A program made the position numbers and the translations under genes. Source: Paenibacillus aestuarii (GTDB taxonomy: Bacteria; Bacillota; Bacilli; Paenibacillales; NBRC-103111). Taken from it: a DNA stretch of 64,000 nt. Position 1 is the stretch's first letter. Each line of letters opens with the position of its first letter. The stretch lies in contig NZ_JAQFVF010000025.1 in assembly GCF_027789125.1 (NCBI RefSeq), forward strand, positions 1-64,000. The letters are read 5' to 3'. This document shows positions 46,373-55,140 of the stretch, piece by piece. The notes beneath the pieces are model-generated. The model saw only the letters and a list, made by a program, of their open reading frames with translations. It made no database searches and was not told the DNA's origin.

Positions 46373-46833
46373 TTCCCCCCCACCTCACCTTCCCACACAT
46401 GAAGGCGATACTTACACTGCTCAGTCACAACACAATGCAGATTGATCATTAATTTCAGCTGTCCCTTTGGAAAGCTGCCGGGAATAAATCCAGGCGAAGC
46501 TTCATCGGCTGTTATCGTTAAATGCTGAACAGGATCATGGCGGTGCCCAGCCCCCCGAAACCCGTTCTCATCGTCCAGCGAAAGGGTAAGCAGATTTTGA
46601 AGAGGCAGGAAATCTCGCCATGAATACGAGTCTCTCTGAGCTTCCAGAATATAGCGCGTAAACCCTTCTTCAATGAGGGCTTGCGCTTGACTTTCATCCT
46701 CCAGCTTTTTGGGTTCATAGTTGAATTCCAGATGAAGCTCTTGGCACATTTCGTGCAAATGAAACGTATACGTGATGTGACTCTTGGAACAGCTTGGTGT
46801 CACCGTTCCTTCCGCTTGCAGCAGCGTCTTCAA
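46369..46833 (-). CDS. Uncharacterised accessory protein of the transporter-hydrolase operon
   Basis: A 154-residue protein with beta-rich, soluble character (SHITYTFHLHEMCQELHLEF, LKLMINLHCVVTEQCKYRLH). It has no signal peptide and I do not recognise a family. It overlaps the PHP gene by four bases and follows the permease gene by 74 bases, so it likely folds with or assists the PHP hydrolase (some CehA-like enzymes carry an extra N-terminal beta domain of this size). Confidence 0.6.
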   Translation of the reverse strand: MKTLLQAEGTVTPSCSKSHITYTFHLHEMCQELHLEFNYEPKKLEDESQAQALIEEGFTRYILEAQRDSYSWRDFLPLQNLLTLSLDDENGFRGAGHRHDPVQHLTITADEASPGFIPGSFPKGQLKLMINLHCVVTEQCKYRLHVWEGEVGGK

Positions 46834-46907
46834 CGAGAACTCCTCCTTTATTGAAAAAAGACACCTTTCTCCGTAAGAGAAAGGCGCTCTCTTTCATGGC
46901 GTGAACC

Positions 46908-47753
46908 TTAATGTGACGAAGCTTTATCGTCCTTTATCATGGTGCGGATATAGAAATAACCCATAAACGAACATAGTACGAACATAAATACGGCTGTGGC
47001 GCTGGCCAACTGTGTCTCCTGATAGACCGAGAAAACCTGTCTCATCGCCACCCCGAGCACTTGTGGAGAATTAGGCCCGATTAAGAACGGGGCTGTAAAC
47101 CCGCCGATTATTCCCATGAAGCTAAATGTAATGGCGACGAGCATAGTTCGGTAAGTCAGCGGAACGATCAGCTTGAAAAAAATTTGCAGCCGCCCGGCTC
47201 CGACGTCCTTCGCGCTTTCGATCAAAGCATTCGGAATCCCCGACAAGGCCGATGCAAGCAGCATCGTGGTGAACGGGATATTAAACCACAAATTCGCTAG
47301 AATGATTCCTTTATAATCAAAAATGATTTTAGGTATGTTCTCCACGCCAAATGGCAGCAGCAGCCGGGACAGCCAGCCGTGATTGCCATACATGTTAATA
47401 ATTCCGTAAGAAGCAATAACGGAGGGCACGAACATCGGAATCATATACATTTTTTTAATGCCGCTGACGATCCTCCCGCTGCTGAAGCGCATGTAGACAG
47501 CCAGCGCATAGCCGATCAGCACAACGGCAATAACGGAAATAATCGTAAGCTTCAGCGTAAATAAAATATTGGCGGACATCACTTTATCCGTAAATAATTT
47601 AACATAATATTGAAGCGTATAATTGCCGTTATCGTCCTGAAAGCTTTCGTTGATGGCCAAAACAATAGGTGCGATAACAACAAAGCATAATAACAGGAAT
47701 GACGGAATGACTAGAAAGAGCCCTAACAGCCCTTGTTTCACTTGTTTACTCAT
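46908..47753 (-). CDS. ABC transporter permease
   Basis: A 281-residue PotB/ThiP-type inner-membrane permease with six helices (LLGLFLVIPSFLLLCFVVIA, LTIISVIAVVLIGYALAVY and others). The ATPase-coupling EAA loop reads ALIESAKDVGAGRLQIFFKL. It overlaps the binding-protein gene stop by four bases. Together with the permease at 49987, the ATPase at 48940 and the lipoprotein at 47750 it makes one importer of the polyamine/iron/phosphonate-type architecture. Confidence 0.92.
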   Translation of the reverse strand: MSKQVKQGLLGLFLVIPSFLLLCFVVIAPIVLAINESFQDDNGNYTLQYYVKLFTDKVMSANILFTLKLTIISVIAVVLIGYALAVYMRFSSGRIVSGIKKMYMIPMFVPSVIASYGIINMYGNHGWLSRLLLPFGVENIPKIIFDYKGIILANLWFNIPFTTMLLASALSGIPNALIESAKDVGAGRLQIFFKLIVPLTYRTMLVAITFSFMGIIGGFTAPFLIGPNSPQVLGVAMRQVFSVYQETQLASATAVFMFVLCSFMGYFYIRTMIKDDKASSH

Positions 47754-48892
47754 TGGCCTGCAACTTCTTGCTGCCAGCGTTTTTGGATCTCTTTACCTAA
47801 ATCACCAAGGTTAAAAGTACGATACCCCGCAGCCACGTCCTTAAATTGATCCCGTAATTCGGCAGGCATCTCCGACCATTTAATTCCAGGGTAGCCGTAC
47901 ATTTTCTGAACAATTACCGTTTGCGCTTCCGGCGTTAGAACAAAGTTAAGGAATTTTGCTACGGAATCTAGGTGTTCGGACAATTTAGGGGCCATTAAAT
48001 AGGTTGGACCGCCGGTAAAGGAGGGCTGAATTTGCGTTAACTTAGTCGTGTCCGGAAGCACCTTTTTGCTGATTTGCTCTAGCCCCTGGTCAGACCATGC
48101 CGGAATCATATCCACTTCGCCGTTAGCCATCAAATCCAGGGTACCCTGGTTTTTCTTCGGATAGACGCCTTTCTGATACATATAAGGGTGCAGCTCCTTA
48201 AGCAATTTAAACCCTTTATCCCACTGAGCCATCCATTTCGGATCCTGGCTTGTATTCGCTTCAGGCGGCAGGAAATTATAAATCGCCGTTTGTACGAAGG
48301 AATCACCCGATCCCCCTGTTGCCGGATCATTGTAAGCAAAGCGCCCCGGATGTTGACGAATCCAATCGTAAAGCTCATCAGCCGTTTTTGGCGGATTGCT
48401 CACCTTCGCGCTGTTATAGGCCAAGACAACGGCAGAAGCCCGATAAGGAATTCCTTTTCCATCCAAGTTTTTCAAATTGTTTTCATCAATTTTAGCCAAA
48501 TTCGGGATTTTCGTCTTATCCAGAGATGCCCATAGATCGCTCTTCATCCCTTTGGTCAAATCACTTAAGCTGCTCTCATACAAGTCAATATCGCCGGATT
48601 TTTGTCCAGCCTGTTTGGCTGCTGCAATTCGATCCAAGGTGGATTGTCCACCGGAACCGGAGTCAATATAGACTAGCTTGACTTTGATGTTCGGGTTGGC
48701 TTTTTCAAACATAGGGACAAGTGTCTCCCAGAGCTGTTTCACATTCAGTGAGCCGGTAAAGTAAAATTGAAACTCATCCTGCTTCTGTCCGCTGCTTGCC
48801 GGTTTATTGCTGCCACCAGCGCAGCCCGCTAAGGTTGATAGTACCAATACTGAAGCCGCCGCCAAACTCAACCGTTTTCTCATACTGACCAT
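47750..48892 (-). CDS. ABC transporter substrate-binding lipoprotein
   Basis: A 380-residue lipoprotein: signal LSLAAASVLVLSTLAGC with lipobox LAGC and a Gly/Ser linker, then a class II periplasmic-binding fold (WETLVPMFEKANPNIKVKLV, FLNFVLTPEAQTVIVQKMYG). GGAGG lies 8 bases before ATG 48892; ATG 48883 is an alternative. The fold resembles Fe(III), polyamine and 2-aminoethylphosphonate receptors. Neighbouring phosphodiesterase-type genes point to an organophosphorus ligand, but this is inference. Confidence 0.92.
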   Translation of the reverse strand: MVSMRKRLSLAAASVLVLSTLAGCAGGSNKPASSGQKQDEFQFYFTGSLNVKQLWETLVPMFEKANPNIKVKLVYIDSGSGGQSTLDRIAAAKQAGQKSGDIDLYESSLSDLTKGMKSDLWASLDKTKIPNLAKIDENNLKNLDGKGIPYRASAVVLAYNSAKVSNPPKTADELYDWIRQHPGRFAYNDPATGGSGDSFVQTAIYNFLPPEANTSQDPKWMAQWDKGFKLLKELHPYMYQKGVYPKKNQGTLDLMANGEVDMIPAWSDQGLEQISKKVLPDTTKLTQIQPSFTGGPTYLMAPKLSEHLDSVAKFLNFVLTPEAQTVIVQKMYGYPGIKWSEMPAELRDQFKDVAAGYRTFNLGDLGKEIQKRWQQEVAGQ

Positions 48893-48939
48893 CCCTTATT
48901 CCTCCCTGAATTTGTTTTATTTCTTAGGTTGACTTGCAA

Positions 48940-49959
48940 TCAAATCTTGTAAGTCAATACCTTAGAAAACGTAATCCCGACAAGCTGACCTGCCTGAAGA
49001 TCTTTGACTGCATCGCGGGGTAAAAACGCTTTCAACGCGCCGCATTCCGTTTCCAATGAAACCTCTGCATAGTGGCCGAGGATCATGACCTGATGAACCT
49101 TGGCGGATAGACCTTCTTCCGTTCCGACAAAAATGATATCCTCCGGCCTGATCGCAATCTTTACTTCGCCTTGCAGACTGGCTGTATTGGCGAATTGCAG
49201 CTGCTTCACATGCACAAGGCTTCCGTTAGCAGTACCTTGAAGAAAGTTCATTTTGCCAATGAACTGGGCGGTAAACAATGTGCGGGGATGATCGTAAATC
49301 TCTTGCGGAGAAGCCATCTGTTCAATGTGCCCCGCATTCATTACGACGATCGTATCGGAGATCGAGAGCGCTTCCTCTTGATCATGGGTAACGAATACCA
49401 TCGTAAGACCGGTCCTCGATTGTATATCCCGCAATTCTTCGCGCATTTCGTGGCGAAGCTTGGCATCCAGCGCTGAGAAGGGCTCATCGAGCAGCAGCAC
49501 CGCAGGTTCGAGAAGAAAAGCCCGGGCAACCGCAATGCGCTGCTGTTGACCGCCTGACAATTCGCCCGGATATTTCTTCTCGGTGCCTGGAAGTCTTACG
49601 AGTTCCAAAACCCGATGGACGGCTTCATCAATTTCTTTTTTACTCTTCTTGCGAATTTTCAAGCCGAAGGCGAGATTGTTGTACACATTCATATGTGGCC
49701 ACAAATTATAGCCTTGGAACACCATGGCTGTGGGTCTCTTCTCAGGAGGGAGCTTCAAGACACTTTGGCCTTCGATGAGAATATCACCTGAATCCGGCTC
49801 TAAGAAGCCGCCGACACTTCGAAGCACGGTAGTTTTACCACACCCGGACGGTCCAAGCAAGGTCACTAATTGACCCTTTTTGACATCGAGATTAATACCT
49901 GAGACACCTTCGCCGGTTTTATATCTTTTGGCTAGGTTTTGAATCGACAGCTGAATCAT
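48940..49959 (-). CDS. ABC transporter ATP-binding protein (PotA/FbpC-like)
   Basis: A 339-residue ATPase. Walker A LLGPSGCGKTTVLR, Q-loop MVFQGYNLWPHMNV, signature LSGGQQQRIAVARAFLL, Walker B VLLLDEPFSALD and H-loop FVTHDQEEALSISD are intact. A C-terminal TOBE-like domain follows (VKIAIRPEDIIFVG), as in PotA, FbpC and PhnT. GGAAGGAG precedes the ATG at 49959. It energises the two permeases encoded on either side. Confidence 0.95.
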   Translation of the reverse strand: MIQLSIQNLAKRYKTGEGVSGINLDVKKGQLVTLLGPSGCGKTTVLRSVGGFLEPDSGDILIEGQSVLKLPPEKRPTAMVFQGYNLWPHMNVYNNLAFGLKIRKKSKKEIDEAVHRVLELVRLPGTEKKYPGELSGGQQQRIAVARAFLLEPAVLLLDEPFSALDAKLRHEMREELRDIQSRTGLTMVFVTHDQEEALSISDTIVVMNAGHIEQMASPQEIYDHPRTLFTAQFIGKMNFLQGTANGSLVHVKQLQFANTASLQGEVKIAIRPEDIIFVGTEEGLSAKVHQVMILGHYAEVSLETECGALKAFLPRDAVKDLQAGQLVGITFSKVLTYKI

Positions 49960-49986
49960 AGGAGGCTCCTTCCATTCGTTTAGAAT

Positions 49987-50811
49987 CTATTTCATTTGGA
50001 AGCCGCTTGACATCACGTCAGCTGATACGAAGCGCTGTGCCGCCAGCAGCAGAATGATCGTCGGAAGCGTCAAAATGATGGAAAATACGGCGCCTGCCGT
50101 ACTAGGGTAATCCGAAATGATCGAGTACATGACCACCGGCATCGTACGGAAATCAGGAATGCCCACCAGGTAAGTGCCTTGCGCTTCGTCCAGGGAGCTG
50201 AGGAAAGTAAAGATTGAGGCTACGGTAATCCCAGGCAGCGCCATCGGAAACGTAATGCTCCAAAACACGCGAAAAGGGCTGGCGCCCACGTCCCTCGCTG
50301 ATTCTTCCTGTGCTTTATGCACATTGCGGAAAGAGGATGAGGGAATCCACGTCATGTACATCAGCGTGTTCACGATATGAATAAGGACTACACCGAGAAA
50401 CGTGTTCATTAAACCGAGTTTATAAAACAAAACGGCGATGGAAACATACAAACCCATTTTTGGAAAAGCATGTGTCAGCAAGAACGAGAATAGAAAAATA
50501 CGGCTTAAAGGGAAGCGGATTCTTGCGAAAGCATAAGCAGCCGGAATACAAAGGATGATTGAGAAAGCGGTTACAACTGTCGCAATAATAAAAGATAAGC
50601 TAATGGATTTAATTACTTCTTCGTTGGAAAGTACGAATTTCCACCAATCCAACGACCACGATTGTGGCAATGGCGCCGGATACTGCCACTTTCCCGTAAA
50701 GGCCAGCAGCAATAAATTTAATAACGGGCCCATAAAAAACAAGGCAAAAACGACAAGAATGATAAACTCAATAATCTTTCGTTTCCCCAAGGCTTTAAAG
50801 TACCACAACAT
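49987..50811 (-). CDS. ABC transporter permease (first gene of importer operon)
   Basis: A 274-residue PotC-type permease with six helices (IIEFIILVVFALFFMGPLLN and others) and the EAA loop AQEESARDVGASPFRVFWSI. It is the first gene after a consensus promoter and two LacI-type operators, and it starts 27 bases before the ATPase gene, so it opens the importer-hydrolase operon. Confidence 0.92.
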   Translation of the reverse strand: MLWYFKALGKRKIIEFIILVVFALFFMGPLLNLLLLAFTGKWQYPAPLPQSWSLDWWKFVLSNEEVIKSISLSFIIATVVTAFSIILCIPAAYAFARIRFPLSRIFLFSFLLTHAFPKMGLYVSIAVLFYKLGLMNTFLGVVLIHIVNTLMYMTWIPSSSFRNVHKAQEESARDVGASPFRVFWSITFPMALPGITVASIFTFLSSLDEAQGTYLVGIPDFRTMPVVMYSIISDYPSTAGAVFSIILTLPTIILLLAAQRFVSADVMSSGFQMK

Positions 50812-50878
50812 AAACTGCAGATCTCCCCTTTCTGTTTTGCATCATCTTGAATCCATTTGAATTTCATTAACCTTAGGG

Positions 50879-50933
50879 TAAGCGGTTAACCTACCTGTTC
50901 CCTTATTATGAATTTAAATCCTTATTTTATCAA
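50879..50933 (-). promoter_or_regulatory. Importer operon promoter with proximal LacI-type operator
   Basis: On the minus strand TTGATA (50928-50933) and CATAAT (50905-50910) are separated by exactly 17 bases, a near-consensus vegetative promoter. TAAGCGGTTA at 50879-50888, just downstream of the expected start point, is a LacI-family half-symmetric operator. Confidence 0.7.
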
Positions 50934-51027
50934 TCACTTTTTTAAGATTTTGTAAAGGTATTGACAGTTGACTAGGATGTGTGCTTTCGATTACAAATTA
51001 AATAGGAATCATTTCGTCATTTTTCTC

Positions 51028-51041
51028 GTTAAGCGCTTACC
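51028..51041. promoter_or_regulatory. Distal LacI-type operator
   Basis: GTTAAGCGCTTACC contains the palindrome TAAGCGCTTA (51030-51039). Its centre is about 151 bp from the proximal operator, a spacing compatible with repressor looping. Confidence 0.65.
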
Positions 51042-51052
51042 TCATTTTGTCG

Positions 51053-51088
51053 AAAAAAAAGACCGCATTGCCTTCGGATGCTGATGCG
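51053..51088 (-). terminator. Terminator of LacI-family gene
   Basis: CGCAT/ATGCG arms around 15 bases and a run of eight T on the minus strand, 19 bases after the LacI stop codon. Confidence 0.6.
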
Positions 51089-51106
51089 CCCCTCTGGCTA
51101 CACGAT

Positions 51107-52117
51107 CTACCTTTCATTTATCGCCGATGACGACTTGCGCAGCACAAGGTCCGGCAGCAGCACGACTCGCTGCTTAAGTACTTTTTCTTGCTTGATCTCC
51201 TGTATGAGCAAATCAACGGCTCTGCGTCCAATCTCTTGGATAGGCTGGCTAATCGTAGTGAGTGGCGGATCGATGATCGTAGCCAGCGTCGTATTGTCGA
51301 ATCCGACTACAGACAAATCCGAAGGAAGCTGCAATCCGACTTCCCGCGCTGCCTGTATGGCTCCTATCGCCAACAGGTCATTGCAAGCAAAGACAGCCGA
51401 AGGCCGCTCATCTAATGAAAGAAGCTCCTTCATCGTAGATTTACCACACTCCACGCTATAGCCGCTGATCAATACGAGGCCCTCATCTAGCATCACGTTG
51501 GAAGCGGCCATTGCCTGGCGGCATCCGCGGATTCTTTCAAGGTTGCTCGTATTGTCCATATCTTCGACCAGAATGGCAATTCGCTTATGCCCAAGCTCTA
51601 CTAAATGACTGCCGGCGAGATAACCGCCCAGGAAATCATCCACCATGACCGTATCCACGGCTAACGTCGGCATTTCACGAGTGATCAGTACAAAAGGAAT
51701 ATGGTGCTGGAGCATTTTTTTAAGGAAATGGTCATTTTGAATCCGCGCTGCAGAGATAATACCATCTACCCGTTTTTGGGTCAGCAAAGATAAATACTGT
51801 ACTTCCTTATCAGGATCATTATCCGTACTGCATATAAGCACGCTAAAGCCATATTCACGGCCGCGATCTTCGACAGCCCGGGCAATCTCCGCGAAAAACG
51901 GGTTGGCCAAATCGGGTAAAGTAAGCCCCAGCGTATAGGTGCTTTTTTTGGTCAATGCGGAAGCTACCATATTAGGCTCATACTTCAGCTTCTCCATCAC
52001 CTCATACACATGCTTTCTTGTCTTATCACTTATTCTGCCAGTCTGATTGATGACTTTGGATACTGTGGCTATGGAGACTCCTGCAGCTTGGGCTACATCG
52101 TAGATGGTAGCTTTCAT
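51107..52117 (-). CDS. LacI-family transcriptional regulator
   Basis: A 336-residue repressor. The N-terminal HTH and hinge read ATIYDVAQAAGVSIATVSKV and YEPNMVASALTKKSTYTLGL, followed by a periplasmic-binding-like effector domain (PSAVFACNDLLAIGAIQAAR). AGGGGCAT precedes the ATG. It sits upstream of the importer operon, on the same strand, and two LacI-type operators with the promoter lie between them, so it very likely represses that operon until its ligand is present. The ligand is unknown. Confidence 0.94.
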   Translation of the reverse strand: MKATIYDVAQAAGVSIATVSKVINQTGRISDKTRKHVYEVMEKLKYEPNMVASALTKKSTYTLGLTLPDLANPFFAEIARAVEDRGREYGFSVLICSTDNDPDKEVQYLSLLTQKRVDGIISAARIQNDHFLKKMLQHHIPFVLITREMPTLAVDTVMVDDFLGGYLAGSHLVELGHKRIAILVEDMDNTSNLERIRGCRQAMAASNVMLDEGLVLISGYSVECGKSTMKELLSLDERPSAVFACNDLLAIGAIQAAREVGLQLPSDLSVVGFDNTTLATIIDPPLTTISQPIQEIGRRAVDLLIQEIKQEKVLKQRVVLLPDLVLRKSSSAINER

Positions 52118-52222
52118 CGAATGCCCCTTTCTCTAATAATTCCTATACGAAATCTCACATTTTGAGTCTATCATACGACAGCAACCTCAGCTGTGTAAAC
52201 TTGAATATGCTGCTTTAATCGC

Positions 52223-54184
52223 TTATAACAAATGCATCTTCGCTTCAGCCTCGTCCCACGACACCGTATACCCGCTCCCTTTGGCACAAAAGATCGAAGA
52301 CGAAGTGTAGAGCGGATCCGCGTCCTTCCTGTAACCGATTCGCTTGATCACTTCTTCCGCATTATGGCACAGGTCGTAGCCGCCGAACGTCATATGCAGG
52401 CTGCCCCGCCCATGCGTAAAAGAAGCGAGCTCCGTACTATAACTCATAAACGTCGCGACCGGTACCAGGCCTGTAATGACGGCATGCGTGCTCGTCGTTT
52501 GCGGTGGCTCGAACTGGCCGTGAGCCTTCTGAATATCGGACAGCACCCTGCCCAGATCGTCCAGCTCGACTCTAATCTTCACGTTGTAATAAGGCTCTAG
52601 AAGCACATTGTCGCTCTTCTCCAGCCCCTGTCTGAGCGCGCGGAACGTCGCTTCGCGGAAATCGCCGCCGTGCGTATGTTCGTTATGCGCGCGACCCCTC
52701 ATAAGAGTAATTTTAATGTCAGTAATCGGCGACCCCGTCAAGAGACCGTGGTGATCTCGTTCAAAAAGATGCAGCCTGACCAGATTTTGGTTACCTGGAC
52801 TTAAATCGTCGAGATGGCAGGCGCTCTCGAACGTAAGGCCGCTGCCTCGCTCCCCCGGCTCCAAACGCAAATGCACCTCCGCATAGTGCCGGAGCGGTTC
52901 GAAGTGCCCGTAGCCGGTTACTGCAGACCGAATCGTTTCTTTATATAAAATCTCCGGACTGCCGAAGGCGACGTCGAGTCCGAAGCGCTCTTTCACCAGC
53001 CGCTCCAGCACTTCGAGTTGAATAAGTCCCATGACATTAATGTGGATTTGCTGCAAGCTTTCCTCCCATACAACATTCAAAGACGGATCTTCGTCGTTCA
53101 AGATGCGGAATGCCTTCAGTACTTCCTTCACGTTGAGTGATTCGGCAAATACCACCTTGGATTTCAGCGTCGGCACCATGTCGTAAACCAACTTGCCGGT
53201 ACAGCCACCCAGCCCCTGGCCGGTCTCGGCAGCGGTTAGACCAGTTGCTGCGAACAGATCACCCGCCGCAACCTGATCGACCGGCTGCATTTTCGTCCCA
53301 CTCACCAGGAGCAGCCGTGTAACCTTATCGCTGATAGGCTCGCCCCCAGAGTTATAGTGGAGTTCGTCCCGCACCTTCAGCATGCCGCTCAGCGCTTTAA
53401 TAAAAGTCAGCCTAGCCCCGCTGCCGTCATGCCGGATTTTGTACACGTGCCCTCCGAAAGGGGCTTCCGCCTGTTCATCATAGTCCGTCGCCGTTAGCCG
53501 GTGCATCTGATCGAAGAACTCCATCACGCCTTCATCCTGCAGTGCTGAGCCCCAAGCGCACGGAAACAGCTGCCGCCCGCGAATCATCACCTGCAGCTCC
53601 TGAAGCCAGAACGCCTGATCCTCCGTACTCGACAGGAATACCTCCAGAAGCCGCTCGTCCCGCTCCGCCATGCATTCCATCAATGCCTCCCCGAAGGCGA
53701 CGTCCGTCAGATGGCCAGTTATCGCGCACACATCGCCCGTCAGCTGCTCACGGATATCTAGAAGTACATTAGCCGTATCCGCCCCGACCCGGTCAATTTT
53801 ATTGATAAAAAAGAACGTTGGAATACGGTGCTTGTGAAGTAGCTGCCAGACCGTCTCGGTGTGACCTTGGATTCCTTCCACTGCGCTGATGATGAGAATG
53901 GCATAATCCATCACTCGCATGGCCCGCTCCATCTCCGGAGAGAAATCAACGTGTCCGGGAGTATCTATCAAATAATAGGTCGTCCCTTTATACGTTAGGA
54001 TTGCCTGGTCGGCGAACACCGTAATGCCTCGCTGCCGTTCGATGTCGTGGCTGTCAAGGAACGTATCCTTATGGTCGACCCGCCCCCGCTCGCGTATGCT
54101 CTGCGTATGGTACAGCAACTGCTCGGCGAATGTGGTTTTGCCCGCATCCACATGCGCGAACAAGCCGATCGTCTTCTTGGTCAT
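52223..54184 (-). CDS. TetM/TetB(P)-like ribosomal protection GTPase
   Basis: A 653-residue EF-G-like translational GTPase with G1 AHVDAGKTT, RQRGIT, G3 DTPGHVDF and G4 INKID, followed by domains II-V (ASFTHGRGSLHMTFGGYDLC and the end SSSIFCAKGSGYTVSWDEAE). Length and C-terminus match tetracycline ribosomal protection proteins and their chromosomal relatives. Whether it confers resistance depends on domain IV loop sequence, which I cannot judge. ATG 54184 follows AAGGAGAAAG. It is not on a recognisable mobile element. Confidence 0.9.
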   Translation of the reverse strand: MTKKTIGLFAHVDAGKTTFAEQLLYHTQSIRERGRVDHKDTFLDSHDIERQRGITVFADQAILTYKGTTYYLIDTPGHVDFSPEMERAMRVMDYAILIISAVEGIQGHTETVWQLLHKHRIPTFFFINKIDRVGADTANVLLDIREQLTGDVCAITGHLTDVAFGEALMECMAERDERLLEVFLSSTEDQAFWLQELQVMIRGRQLFPCAWGSALQDEGVMEFFDQMHRLTATDYDEQAEAPFGGHVYKIRHDGSGARLTFIKALSGMLKVRDELHYNSGGEPISDKVTRLLLVSGTKMQPVDQVAAGDLFAATGLTAAETGQGLGGCTGKLVYDMVPTLKSKVVFAESLNVKEVLKAFRILNDEDPSLNVVWEESLQQIHINVMGLIQLEVLERLVKERFGLDVAFGSPEILYKETIRSAVTGYGHFEPLRHYAEVHLRLEPGERGSGLTFESACHLDDLSPGNQNLVRLHLFERDHHGLLTGSPITDIKITLMRGRAHNEHTHGGDFREATFRALRQGLEKSDNVLLEPYYNVKIRVELDDLGRVLSDIQKAHGQFEPPQTTSTHAVITGLVPVATFMSYSTELASFTHGRGSLHMTFGGYDLCHNAEEVIKRIGYRKDADPLYTSSSIFCAKGSGYTVSWDEAEAKMHLL

Positions 54185-54300
54185 CGTATCTTTCTCCTTG
54201 TCTCCAGCGAGTTGTCTTTGCTTCTATTATTTCATTCCCATTGAGAAATGGGAAGGGCAACGATTTCAGCTTATGTGCTTTGAAATAGAAAAGATACAAA

Positions 54301-54350
54301 CAGAGGATCAACACACAACGTGTAAAGTCTATCATACTTGATTGCGTAAG
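54301..54350 (+). repeat. 50-nt near-copy of the FUSC-type exporter gene
   Basis: 45 of 50 bases match 58113-58162, inside the exporter gene at 57.2-58.3 kb. In one frame it still reads QRINTQRVKSIILDC, against QRINTQRVESIILDC in the intact gene. It looks like the relic of a second, deleted exporter paralogue. The flanks are no longer alike. Confidence 0.7.
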
Positions 54351-54351
54351 A

Positions 54352-54382
54352 AGAAAACCGTGACCATTAGGGCACGGTTCTC
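54352..54382 (-). terminator. Terminator of VOC gene
   Basis: AACCGTG (54356-54362) pairs with CACGGTT (54373-54379); the minus strand continues TTTTCTTCTT. Confidence 0.65.
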
Positions 54383-54449
54383 GATCTGAGATTACTCGTT
54401 TTTTTTGTTATCTAATGTTCCTGTTATTGTAATAAAACCGCTTAATCGA

Positions 54450-54914
54450 TTATGGTTGCCAAACTTCCCATATGTTACCGTCAGGATCAGCAAACGTTAT
54501 GTTTGGTCCGCTTGTCACCCGTTCTCCTAAAATATTCACTCCGTTTTCCTTGAAGCGTTCAAATAACTCCTCGATCCGTGGAGTAATAAAACATGCCATT
54601 GCATGTGGTTTGCCGCTGTCCAATGACCATGAAAAGCGTAATCGACCACCTCCTTCTTCTGATTTGTGAAGGAACAGAGCGGGGACAACTTGCCTTAAAC
54701 CAGGCGAAGGCAGTTTTCCATTCCGATCAGGAAAATTCAAAACAGCCGTCATCATCCCAGGCTCAACACGATCGATGTTTGCAGGTTGGTACCCTAAGTT
54801 CTTTTGATACCATTTAATAGACTCGTAGACATCATTTACTGGTACGTAAATACAAGTTATACCCGTAATGTCCTCCAATCTTTCTTCCACTTTCATTTCC
54901 TCATTTTGCCGCAT
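54450..54914 (-). CDS. VOC-family (glyoxalase/dioxygenase-fold) protein
   Basis: A 154-residue VOC protein. ATG 54914 is preferred (GAGGAGG 10 bases upstream); an upstream AUG-rich reading is unlikely. It has the two-module fold: ITCIYVPVNDVYESIKWYQK, LGYQPANID, and the closing NITFADPDGNIWEVW typical of PhnB/bleomycin-resistance-like proteins. Histidine in PHAMACFIT and the Glu in IWEVW may bind metal. The substrate is unknown. Confidence 0.88.
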   Translation of the reverse strand: MRQNEEMKVEERLEDITGITCIYVPVNDVYESIKWYQKNLGYQPANIDRVEPGMMTAVLNFPDRNGKLPSPGLRQVVPALFLHKSEEGGGRLRFSWSLDSGKPHAMACFITPRIEELFERFKENGVNILGERVTSGPNITFADPDGNIWEVWQP

Positions 54915-55100
54915 ATCCGTTTCTTCCTCCTCATTATCATAAATAATAATGATCAAAATCTACGCCAAACTATTCCTAACTATACCTTACTTAACATGAG
55001 GTGAAATGTCATTTTTTATATTTCTGTCACTTGTTCATTATCCTTTTCTCCCGTTACTCCTTCATGCCCTCCTTCGGGAATGAGATAAAGTTCACGAACA

Positions 55101-55140
55101 AAAGCCTCTAATCACACTTTTATAGATGTGATAGAGGCTT
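55101..55140 (-). terminator. Terminator overlapping the end of the HNH gene
   Basis: AAGCCTCT/AGAGGCTT with inner TCACA/TGTGA pairs; the minus strand ends TTTTG. The last seven codons of the HNH gene lie in the stem. Confidence 0.8.

Noticed and set aside
51064..51088. Alternative role of this hairpin as a third LacI site
   Set aside because: It is a terminator-like stem with a T run and does not match the TAAGCGSTTA operators.
52223..54184. Mobile tetracycline-resistance element
   Set aside because: The GTPase gene is present, but no transposase, integrase or flanking repeats surround it; it looks chromosomal.
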